Assembly: GCF_013266755.1 (NCBI RefSeq)
Contig: NZ_JABRWJ010000004.1
Coordinates: 620,001 to 684,000, forward strand
DNA: 64,000 nt
From: Pseudaquabacterium terrae
GTDB taxonomy: Bacteria > Pseudomonadota > Gammaproteobacteria > Burkholderiales > Burkholderiaceae_C
Reading direction: 5' to 3'
Part shown: positions 57,286 to 64,000 of the stretch, in pieces
How the letters are laid out: each line of letters begins with the position of its first letter
How positions within the stretch are numbered: position 1 is the first letter of the stretch
The notes under the pieces: generated by a model
Told to the model about the DNA's origin: nothing
Seen by the model: only the letters and a program-made list of their open reading frames with translations
Databases searched by the model: none
Made by a program: the position numbers and the translations under genes

Positions 57286-57313
57286 GCTCACCGAATGGTG
57301 AGCTTTCGGTGAG
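57286..57313. promoter_or_regulatory. Palindromic upstream activator-like site between divergent sigma-54 promoters
   Basis: GCTCACC-GAAT-GGTGAGC is a perfect 18-bp dyad (57286-57303), with a third GGTGAG at 57308-57313 eleven bases from the second arm's start. It lies about 90 bases upstream of the pil promoter and 115 bases upstream of the EAL promoter, the usual distance for an enhancer-binding activator. The 11-bp direct repeat would also suit an OmpR-type protein. Confidence 0.5.
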
Positions 57314-57382
57314 GTTTCCCTCAATCAATTCAGCTTGCTTCTCTCTGTGGGACTGGGTGCAATCGAGCGACGAAGCCGCCGA

Positions 57383-57398
57383 TGGCACGGTTGCTGCT
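57383..57398 (+). promoter_or_regulatory. Sigma-54-type promoter for the pil operon
   Basis: TGGCACG-GTTG-CTGCT matches the consensus TGGCACGRNNNTTGCW with one change in the -12 block; -24 GG (57384-57385) and -12 GC (57396-57397) are 12 bases apart. Predicted start near 57408, about 25 bases ahead of the first gene's GTG. Confidence 0.6.
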
Positions 57399-57433
57399 TT
57401 TAGGCCGCAGACCTGAGCCTGAAAGGACATTCC

Positions 57434-57811
57434 GTGAGGTTGCTTTCGATGAAAAGTGCATTCAATGTCGTCGTGGTCCTGGCCGCATGCGCGTTCGCCG
57501 CGCAGGTGTGCCACGCCTCCGATGGCGCCAAGCCCGCGAGTACCGAACCTGCCACGACGCAGTGGACCATCGCGACCAGCGACGCCACCGTGAAGTCGGC
57601 CATTGCCCGTTGGGCCAAGACCGCCGGCTGGCAGCTGGTGTGGGAGCTGCCGGTGGACTACTCGATCGGCGCGAACGCCACGCTCAATGGCAGCTTCGAA
57701 GAAGCCGTGGAGACGGTGGTTCGCAGCATGCAGGGCGCCGAGACGCCGATGAAGGCCGTCTTCTATCGCGGCAACAACGTGCTGCGCATCGTCGCGAAAG
57801 GAATGCAATGA
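57434..57811 (+). CDS. TcpQ/PilL-like type IVb pilus protein
   Basis: 125 residues from GTG at 57434, with AAAGGA 7 bases upstream; an ATG at 57449 is possible. Signal peptide to about residue 29 (QVCHASDG). The C-terminal TcpQ-type domain (about 42-125: WTIATSDATVKSAIARWAKTAGWQLVWELPVDYSI) is that of TcpQ and the PilL C-terminus, which support the secretin of thin pili. The gene is first in the pilus operon, overlapping pilN by 4 bases (ATGA). Confidence 0.8.
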   Translation: MRLLSMKSAFNVVVVLAACAFAAQVCHASDGAKPASTEPATTQWTIATSDATVKSAIARWAKTAGWQLVWELPVDYSIGANATLNGSFEEAVETVVRSMQGAETPMKAVFYRGNNVLRIVAKGMQ

Positions 57812-59475
57812 AATCCTCATTCAAGCTCACGAGTGTGCTCGTGGCCGCCATGCTGGTCAGCGGCTGCGCGGGACTCGCCGAGCGCATCGAGCGCGTCATC
57901 GACGACAGCGTCTTGCGCGCGGGCGGACTGAAGGCTCAGGCCGCCGCTCCGGTCGCAACGCTTGCCGCGGCGCCTGCCGCAGCGTCCGCGTCCGCTGCCG
58001 CTGCAACCACTCCGCCGGTCGCTCGTGAAGAGGGGCTGTGGATCGCGCGCAGCGCCATTCGCATGGAGCCGGTCGAGAACCTGCCGCCGGTCTTCCTGCA
58101 GCCCGCCACCTTCGATCGCACGGTGTCTTCGCTGAGCGAGTTCGCCGAGCGCATCACCTTGCGTGCCGGACTGGCCGTGCGGGTGACGCCGGACGCGCAG
58201 ACGGCTTCGCAGCGCACGCTGCAGGGCGAGTCGGCCGCACGGCCGGCCACACCGGCCGGCGCAGCGCCGTCGCTGTCGCCGACGCCGGCCCCCGCTCGCA
58301 ACGGCGCCAACGGCCAGAACGGAACGCGGTTGGCCTATTCCGGTGGTCCGCTCAAGGGCCTGCTCGACATGGCAGCGGCGCGCTTCGGCGTGTCGTGGCG
58401 CCCGATGGATGGCGGCGTGCAGTTCTATTACACCGATACGCGCTCATTCCAGATCCGCGCCATTCCCGGCGATGCATCGCTGAGCGCTGCGGTGGGCAAT
58501 ACCTCGTCGGCTGCCGGCGGCGGCGGCACGGGCAATGCGCCTGCCGCCCAGCGCAACAGCCAGCAGAACATCGCGGTGTCGTCGCGGCTGTCGGTCTTCG
58601 AGAGTATCGAGAAGTCGGTCCTGAGCATGTTGTCGACCGAGGGCAAGGCCAGTGCCTCGCCGGCGACCGGCACGATTTCGGTGACCGATACGCCGCATGT
58701 GCTCGAGCGCGTCGCGAAGTTCCTCGAAGAAGAGAACCGGTCGCTGTCGCGCCAGGTGATGATCGACGTGACCGTGCTCGCGGTGAGCAAGGACGATCTC
58801 GACGACTACGGCATCAAGTGGGACATCGTCTATGGCGACCTGTCCCGCCGCTTCGGCATCCAGAACACCTATTCCCCGCAGTCCGGCAGCGGTTCGTTCT
58901 CGGCCGCGGTGCTCAATACCGCGACCAGCAAGCTGGCCGGCTCGAGCCTGATGCTCACTGCGCTGTCGAGCCAAGGCAGGGTGCGGCGCGAGACCTCCGC
59001 ATCGGTGGCAACGCTGAACAACCAGCCGGTGCCGGTGCAGGTGGCCACGCAGACCACCTACCTGCGGTCCACGTCGACCTCGCAGGCCGTCAACGCCGGC
59101 ACCACGACGACGCTGGAGCCCGGCACGATCACGTCGGGATTCAACATGACGATCCTGCCGCACGTGCTGTCCAACGGTACCGTGCTGCTGCAGTTCGGCA
59201 CCGACATCTCGTCGCTGCGCACGATCCGCACCGTCACCAGCAACGGCACGACGATCGAGACGCCCGAAGTCGATACGCGCAACTTCCTGCAGCGCGTGGC
59301 GATGAAGTCCGGCGACACGCTGGTGATCAGCGGCTTCGAGCAGACCGACGACAACGTCGATCGCAAGGGCGTCGGCGATCCCAAGATGATCCTGTTCGGC
59401 GGCGGCGTGAAGGCGAAGGCGAACAAGGAAGTGATCGTCATTCTTGTCACGCCGATCGCCGTCGGCGGCGCCTGA
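57808..59475 (+). CDS. pilN: Type IVb pilus secretin (PilN family lipoprotein)
   Basis: 555 residues. Lipobox LVSGC acylates Cys20, anchoring it to the outer membrane. N-domains (about 95-270) lead into the secretin beta-domain (about 300-545: QVMIDVTVLAVSKDDLDDYGIKWD, PVPVQVATQTTYL, GDTLVISGFEQTD). It forms the outer-membrane pore through which the pilus emerges. R64 PilN is the model; the chromosomal operon here has the PilN-PilO2-PilP-PilQ-PilR order. The start overlaps the upstream gene by 4 bases. Confidence 0.9.
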   Translation: MKSSFKLTSVLVAAMLVSGCAGLAERIERVIDDSVLRAGGLKAQAAAPVATLAAAPAAASASAAAATTPPVAREEGLWIARSAIRMEPVENLPPVFLQPATFDRTVSSLSEFAERITLRAGLAVRVTPDAQTASQRTLQGESAARPATPAGAAPSLSPTPAPARNGANGQNGTRLAYSGGPLKGLLDMAAARFGVSWRPMDGGVQFYYTDTRSFQIRAIPGDASLSAAVGNTSSAAGGGGTGNAPAAQRNSQQNIAVSSRLSVFESIEKSVLSMLSTEGKASASPATGTISVTDTPHVLERVAKFLEEENRSLSRQVMIDVTVLAVSKDDLDDYGIKWDIVYGDLSRRFGIQNTYSPQSGSGSFSAAVLNTATSKLAGSSLMLTALSSQGRVRRETSASVATLNNQPVPVQVATQTTYLRSTSTSQAVNAGTTTTLEPGTITSGFNMTILPHVLSNGTVLLQFGTDISSLRTIRTVTSNGTTIETPEVDTRNFLQRVAMKSGDTLVISGFEQTDDNVDRKGVGDPKMILFGGGVKAKANKEVIVILVTPIAVGGA

Positions 59476-59493
59476 GCGGCGGAGGTCAAACGC

Positions 59494-60786
59494 ATGTCCG
59501 CTCAGATCGTCCAGATCGGCAAGGACAGGTTCATCTGCGGCCTGTTCTGGCAGTCGCTGTCGCGTCCGCGCGAGTTGAACAAGGAAGCCGTCGAACTCGG
59601 GCGGCGCATGAAGTTCGACCTGTTCGTCATCCTGCGGGATTACGGCACGGTCCAGGCCGGCTACGCGAACGCCATCGATGGTGCGAAGAGCGGGGTGTAT
59701 TCGCTCGGCTCGGCCGTCGCCAAGGGTGTGGCGCTCGAAGGCGCGCATTACGAGGGCAAGCGCGAAGCAGTCGCGAGCTGGCTTGCCGCCGTCAAGGTCG
59801 GCGAGGACAAGTACGCCTACTTCGCGGTGCGCGACCACTGCTTCCTGCCCAACGGCGACTTCGCGGGCAGCAAGCAGGAAGTCATCGACAGGCTGACGTC
59901 GGACTATGCGCTCGGCGGGTGGAACGTCGTCTTCGGCGACGAGGAACTGCGCGAGATCGGCTTCCACAATTTCCAGGCCCGCGGCGTCGGCGATTTCCTG
60001 CCGCGTGGACGCGGCGGTGCCGTGCGCGTGCATCGCTGGTGGCGCATGCGCCCCCTCGTGGCGCCGCGCTGGGCGATCGCGGCAACCATCGGCGGCGTGG
60101 CCAGCGTGGTCGCGCTCGCCGCGCTCTGGGTCCAATACACCGATCGTCGGGCGGCACTCGAGAAGGCCGTGGTGCAGCAGGCCAGTCGCGTCGTCCCATC
60201 GGCCCACGCGGCGCCGCCGCCGCCGCATCCCTGGCCCGGGCAGCCGCTGCCGGCGGACTTCGTGCGCGCCTGCACCGCTGCGTTCGCGCACTTCTCGCCC
60301 GGCGGCTGGCCCATCGACAGCTACGACTGCAACGGCAACCTGGCGACCCATGCCTGGAAGCGTGGCAACTCGTTCGTCGAGTACCTGCGCCAGGCGGTGC
60401 CCGAAGCGGCGGTCGACCTCGAAGGCAACGGCGCCACGCTGGCGCGGCCGCTGTCGACCACGGCCTCCGGGCGCGACGAACCCCTGTTGCTCGCCAAGGA
60501 CGTGTTGGCGCAAGTGGTCTCTTCGCTTCAGATGCTCGGGCTCAAGCCGCAGCTCACGCTCGTGCCGCCGCCGCCCCCGCCGCCCGCCCCCCAGGGCGCC
60601 GCACTGGCGCCCGCGCCACTGCCACCGTCGCTGCCGGACTGGCAGACGTTCCGCCTGAGCGTGAACACCGGCGGGCTTGCGCCGAGTGAAGTGGTGGCTG
60701 TGCTGCAGCAGCCGGGCGTTCGCCTCGGCCGGCTCTTGTTCAACGGGACCGAATGGTCCATCGAAGGAGTGATCTATGCCAAATAG
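59494..60786 (+). CDS. Type IVb pilus protein PilO2
   Basis: 430 residues. N-terminal cytoplasmic domain (about 1-170), with IVQIGKDRFICGLFWQSLSRPRELNKEA as the family entry motif, then one membrane helix (about 190-212, WAIAATIGGVASVVALAAL) and a periplasmic domain with a Pro-rich linker (about 355-385). PilO2 is an inner-membrane assembly component of R64-type thin pili, not homologous to type IVa PilO. The last 11 bases overlap the pilP start. RBS GGAGG precedes the ATG. Confidence 0.87.
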   Translation: MSAQIVQIGKDRFICGLFWQSLSRPRELNKEAVELGRRMKFDLFVILRDYGTVQAGYANAIDGAKSGVYSLGSAVAKGVALEGAHYEGKREAVASWLAAVKVGEDKYAYFAVRDHCFLPNGDFAGSKQEVIDRLTSDYALGGWNVVFGDEELREIGFHNFQARGVGDFLPRGRGGAVRVHRWWRMRPLVAPRWAIAATIGGVASVVALAALWVQYTDRRAALEKAVVQQASRVVPSAHAAPPPPHPWPGQPLPADFVRACTAAFAHFSPGGWPIDSYDCNGNLATHAWKRGNSFVEYLRQAVPEAAVDLEGNGATLARPLSTTASGRDEPLLLAKDVLAQVVSSLQMLGLKPQLTLVPPPPPPPAPQGAALAPAPLPPSLPDWQTFRLSVNTGGLAPSEVVAVLQQPGVRLGRLLFNGTEWSIEGVIYAK

Positions 60787-61288
60787 CTGTTGGGGCGCCC
60801 TCGTGGCGTGCCTGCTTGCCCATGGAGCGGTTTCGGCCGCTCCGCCCGCTGCCGACGAACTGGCGCGCATCGAATCCGAGACCGCGGTGCTGAAGGCGCG
60901 CGCACGAAAGGTCGACGTGCAGGCTCAGATCGCCGGCCGGCAGGCCGAGATCGCGACGCGCGAGGCCGAGACGAAGCGGGCGGTGAACGGCACCACGGGC
61001 GAGCGGCCGGTGCTGTACGCCGTCGAAGGCATCGGCAGCGTGCTGTTCGCGACGCTCGAGCTGTCCAACCAGAAGATGATCGACGTCCGTGCCGGCGACA
61101 TGCTGGCCGATGGTTCGCGCGTCGTCTCGATCCGGCCAAATGAAGTCGTGCTGGAGACAGCGCGCAAGGATCGCATTCGCCTCACGGGCACCGGACGCGC
61201 CGGCGCCGAGTTCGCGCCGCTCCCGTCGGCCATGCCCGCCATGCCTGGATTGCCGGCCGTGCCCCCGCTGCCGGCCCTGCGCCCGTAA
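60776..61288 (+). CDS. pilP: Type IVb pilus protein PilP
   Basis: 170 residues. A signal peptide (to about 22, GAVSAAPP), a short coiled coil (28-63), then a small beta domain (about 70-135: VEGIGSVLFATLELSNQKMIDVRAGDMLADGSRVVSI) typical of PilP-type pilot-like proteins that bridge the inner-membrane machinery and the secretin. A Pro/Ala-rich C-terminal tail follows. It overlaps PilO2 by 11 bases in another frame. Confidence 0.82.
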   Translation: MPNSCWGALVACLLAHGAVSAAPPAADELARIESETAVLKARARKVDVQAQIAGRQAEIATREAETKRAVNGTTGERPVLYAVEGIGSVLFATLELSNQKMIDVRAGDMLADGSRVVSIRPNEVVLETARKDRIRLTGTGRAGAEFAPLPSAMPAMPGLPAVPPLPALRP

Positions 61289-61305
61289 ACATCGTGGTGG
61301 TTCAC

Positions 61306-62919
61306 ATGAAGCCAGAGGCGCTCGCTTCCGCCATGTCCGTCGCGGCGATCACGCTCGAGGACGTGAAGGGCGGTGCGATGTACGGCGTCAAGGCGGTCAG
61401 CGCGGAAGGCGACCTGCGAGCCAGTGCCGAGGAGGCCAAGCTGCTGTGCCTGCTCTCCGACGGGCGCCTGCTCATCGCGCCGGGGCACGGGATGAACCCG
61501 CATGTGCTGTCGTTCTGCGCGCGCCTGGATCGGCTGGGCCAGCCGTATCGCCCGCTGCCGGCCACCTTCGAGGTGATCGCGCATTTGCGCGACATCGGGG
61601 GCGGCGAGCGCGGCCCGCGCGTGGACCACACGAAGATGCAGGTGACGGCCAAGGAGCTGCTCACCCGCGCCTGCAACGACCGCGCGTCGGACATCCACAT
61701 CCGCGTGCGTCGCAACGGCACGGAAATCTACTTCCGCATCCACAACGACCTGGTGCGCGTGATGAGCCACACGCGCGAATACGGCGAGCGCCTGCTGGCC
61801 ACGCTGTACGCGGCGATGACCACCGTTTCCGACAACGCGTACAAGCCCAACGAGCGGCAGGACGCGAGCATCGGCGACCGCGACAAGCTGCCCAACAACC
61901 TGCACGGCGTGCGCATTGCCACGGCGCCGACCAACGAGGGCAACCTCATGGTGATGCGCCTGCTCTACAACGACGCGGGCGATGACGTCGATCTGCAGCC
62001 GCTGGGTTACTCCAGCGACCACGCGGCCATGTTGAAGGTGCTGCAGGACCAGCCCATCGGCATGAACATCATCAGCGGGCCCACCGGCTCCGGCAAGTCG
62101 ACGACGCTGCAGCGCGTGCTCACGGGTCAGCTGCTGGCGTCCAAAGGCACGCTGCATGTCATCACGGTGGAAGACCCCATCGAGTACCCGATTCCGGGTG
62201 CCGTTCAGACGCCGGTGACCAATGCGCCGACCGAGGACGAGCGCTCGCGCCTTTTCTCCGCGGCCATCTCCAACGCGATGCGGCTGGACCCGGACACCAT
62301 CATGATCGGCGAGGTGCGCGACCGCGCTTCGGCGCAGAGCGCATTGCGCGCCGCGATGACCGGTCACCAGGTGTGGACCACGGTGCACGCGAACAACGCG
62401 ATCGCCATCGTCGACCGCCTGGTCGACCTCGGCCTGCCGCTGCCGATGGTGGCCGACCCCTCGGTGGTCACCGGCCTCATCAGCCAGCGGCTGGTCAAGG
62501 TGTTGTGCCCGGCCTGCAAGCAGCCGCTGCTCGGCAACGAGCGCCAATTGCCCGACGACGTGCTGGGCCGCGTCAAGCGGGCGGTCGGTCCGGCCATCGG
62601 CGGCGTGCACATCGCCGGGCCCGGCTGCGACCGCTGCCGCGGCTACGGCACCGCCGGCCGCACCTGCATCGTCGAGGTCGTCACGCCCGACGCGCAGTTC
62701 TTCGAATACATCCGTTCCGGGCAGAAGCTGCTGGCCATGGAGTACTGGCTCTCCGAGCAGCAGGGCGCGACCCTGCTGGACCACGCCATCGTCAAGGTGG
62801 CCGCCGGCACCGTCGACCCGCGCATGGCCGAGAAGGCCGTGGGCCACCTGACGCGGAACACGCTCGCACCGCGCGTCGACAGCCGCTATGCGGCCCTGGA
62901 GAGCATCAATGCGCATTGA
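61306..62919 (+). CDS. Type IVb pilus assembly ATPase (PilQ/GspE family)
   Basis: 537 residues from ATG at 61306; a GTG at 61294 is in frame. Walker A GPTGSGKSTTL (from about residue 259), Asp box DPIEYP, Walker B TIMIGEVRDRASAQ and the His box TTVHANNAIAIVDRL are present. A CPACK...CDRC zinc-binding pair (about 401 and 441) is typical of GspE-type secretion ATPases. It drives pilin polymerisation at the inner membrane. The last 11 bases overlap pilR. Confidence 0.92.
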   Translation: MKPEALASAMSVAAITLEDVKGGAMYGVKAVSAEGDLRASAEEAKLLCLLSDGRLLIAPGHGMNPHVLSFCARLDRLGQPYRPLPATFEVIAHLRDIGGGERGPRVDHTKMQVTAKELLTRACNDRASDIHIRVRRNGTEIYFRIHNDLVRVMSHTREYGERLLATLYAAMTTVSDNAYKPNERQDASIGDRDKLPNNLHGVRIATAPTNEGNLMVMRLLYNDAGDDVDLQPLGYSSDHAAMLKVLQDQPIGMNIISGPTGSGKSTTLQRVLTGQLLASKGTLHVITVEDPIEYPIPGAVQTPVTNAPTEDERSRLFSAAISNAMRLDPDTIMIGEVRDRASAQSALRAAMTGHQVWTTVHANNAIAIVDRLVDLGLPLPMVADPSVVTGLISQRLVKVLCPACKQPLLGNERQLPDDVLGRVKRAVGPAIGGVHIAGPGCDRCRGYGTAGRTCIVEVVTPDAQFFEYIRSGQKLLAMEYWLSEQQGATLLDHAIVKVAAGTVDPRMAEKAVGHLTRNTLAPRVDSRYAALESINAH

Positions 62920-63985
62920 AATCGAACGGCGCTTCGCGCGCCTGCAATTCGGCGGGCAGGTGCGCGTGCGCCTGTACCGCAAGATCGCCACGATGCTCGC
63001 CAACGGGATGTCGCTGCTCAGGATTCTCGAGGAGCTGCATCGCCGCGCGTCGGACGACGGGCGCAAGCCCGGCGACTCGATGGCCATCGTGCTCGATGAC
63101 TGGCGCCGTTCGGTGCAGAACGGGCGCATGCTGTCGGAGGCGATGCACGACTGGGTGCCGCCTTCCGAGGCCATGATCGTGATGGCGGGCGAGCAATCCG
63201 GCCGCCTCGAAAAGGCACTCTCGGCGGTGGTCAGCGTGGTCGACGCTTCGTCGCGCATCCGCACGGCCATCGTGGGCGGCTTGGTGTACCCCGCGGTCGT
63301 GCTCGTGCTGGTGATGGTGTACCTGTACCTGTTCGGCACGCGGGTCATTCCGGAATTCGCGCGAATCGCCGATCCGAGGACCTGGCGCGGCGCCGCGTAT
63401 TCGCTGCACGTGATGTCCGAGATCGTGCAGACATGGATGCCCTGGATCGCGCTGGGCCTCGTCGCGACGGTGGTCGGCGTGTTGATCGCGATGCCGCGCT
63501 GGAACGGCAGGGTTCGCGAGGTGTTCGATCGCGTGCCGCCCTTTTCGATCTATCGCCTGGTGGTCGGCAGCGGTTTCCTGATGGCGTTCTCCGCGCTGCA
63601 GGACGCAGGCATGACGGTCGAGAAGTGTCTGGTGCGCTTGAACGCGATGGCCGACCCCTGGCTGCGCCAGCGGCTGGAGGGCGCGCTGCTCGGCGTCAAG
63701 TCGGGCCTGAACTGCGGCGAGGCACTGCGCAATGCGGGCTACGGCTTTCCTTCGGAAGAAATCGTCGACGACTTGTGCATCTACGCGGAGTTGCGTGGGT
63801 TTTCGGCTGCGCTGCAGCTTCTGGCGGACGAATGGATGGCCCGGGGCGTGGTCACCATTTCAACGCAGATGCGCGTGCTCAATGGGTTCTCGATCGCCAC
63901 GCTGGCGATCGTGATCGGGTGGCTGGTGTCCGGGTTCTTCGGCATTCAGCAGGAGATCGCGGCATCGACGCGCGCGATTCGTTAG
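62909..63985 (+). CDS. pilR: Type IVb pilus inner-membrane platform protein (PilR/GspF family)
   Basis: 358 residues from ATG at 62909. Two GspF-type halves (about 10-140 and 190-340) surround membrane helices near 125-145, 170-195 and 335-355; motifs include GEQSGRLEKALSAVV. The N-terminus, RFARLQFGGQVRVRLYRKIATMLANGMSLLRILEEL, is typical. It forms the platform the PilQ ATPase acts on. It overlaps pilQ by 11 bases. The next gene expected, the pilin (PilS), lies beyond the window. Confidence 0.88.
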   Translation: MRIEIERRFARLQFGGQVRVRLYRKIATMLANGMSLLRILEELHRRASDDGRKPGDSMAIVLDDWRRSVQNGRMLSEAMHDWVPPSEAMIVMAGEQSGRLEKALSAVVSVVDASSRIRTAIVGGLVYPAVVLVLVMVYLYLFGTRVIPEFARIADPRTWRGAAYSLHVMSEIVQTWMPWIALGLVATVVGVLIAMPRWNGRVREVFDRVPPFSIYRLVVGSGFLMAFSALQDAGMTVEKCLVRLNAMADPWLRQRLEGALLGVKSGLNCGEALRNAGYGFPSEEIVDDLCIYAELRGFSAALQLLADEWMARGVVTISTQMRVLNGFSIATLAIVIGWLVSGFFGIQQEIAASTRAIR

Positions 63986-64000
63986 TACTTTCTTCAGTTC

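Overview
The window is high-GC DNA (about 70% G+C by eye) from a betaproteobacterium, most likely Burkholderiales of the Rubrivivax/Leptothrix/Piscinibacter type. This rests on the pyrG-kdsA-DUF1330-eno-ftsB order, the TctC/Bug-type binding protein, the DcaP-like porin and the GC-rich extragenic repeat. No rRNA, tRNA, CRISPR array, IS element or replication origin was seen.

Region 1 (1-38051) looks like core or near-core chromosome. It holds a truncated sensor kinase coupled to an AEC transporter, a TctC binding protein, XerD, an Lrp-type regulator, MarC, and an amino-acid ABC operon followed by a DcaP-like porin. Next come an M81 peptidase coupled to a DUF455 ferritin-like protein, gamma-carbonic anhydrase with Hsp33, two lipoproteins, and an NAD-precursor neighbourhood (NadR-type kinase, Crp-type regulator, PnuC). 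The housekeeping run ftsB-eno-DUF1330-kdsA-pyrG follows. After it lie a large TonB-dependent receptor, two OmpR-like regulators with degenerate receivers, an SMP-30-like protein facing a MocR regulator that has lost its PLP lysine, a secreted MORN-repeat protein, a Nudix-like protein, a serine hydrolase, the Anbu protease and MutS.

Region 2 (38052-64000) looks accessory. It opens with a tyrosine integrase preceded by a palindromic operator. A dense signalling block follows: a membrane protein, a REC-HK-REC kinase, two paralogous TPR-HK-REC kinases, a TPR-GGDEF cyclase, an unrecognised 444-residue protein and an 86-residue protein. The block leads into a chromosomal type IVb (R64-thin-pilus-like) pilus operon: a TcpQ/PilL-like protein, PilN secretin, PilO2, PilP, PilQ ATPase and PilR, cut off at the window edge before the pilin. 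Next to it are a PilT-like ATPase, two cysteine-free, proline-rich proteins of unknown function, an OmpR-like regulator and a PAS-EAL phosphodiesterase.

The most interesting reading is that the pilus operon, the EAL gene and the OmpR-like regulator each carry a well-spaced sigma-54 -24/-12 promoter. A perfect 18-bp palindrome sits between the two divergent promoters. With a GGDEF cyclase, an EAL phosphodiesterase and three hybrid kinases nearby, the locus looks like a self-contained pilus regulated by c-di-GMP, phosphorelay and sigma-54. That regulatory model is inference from sequence and would need experimental support.
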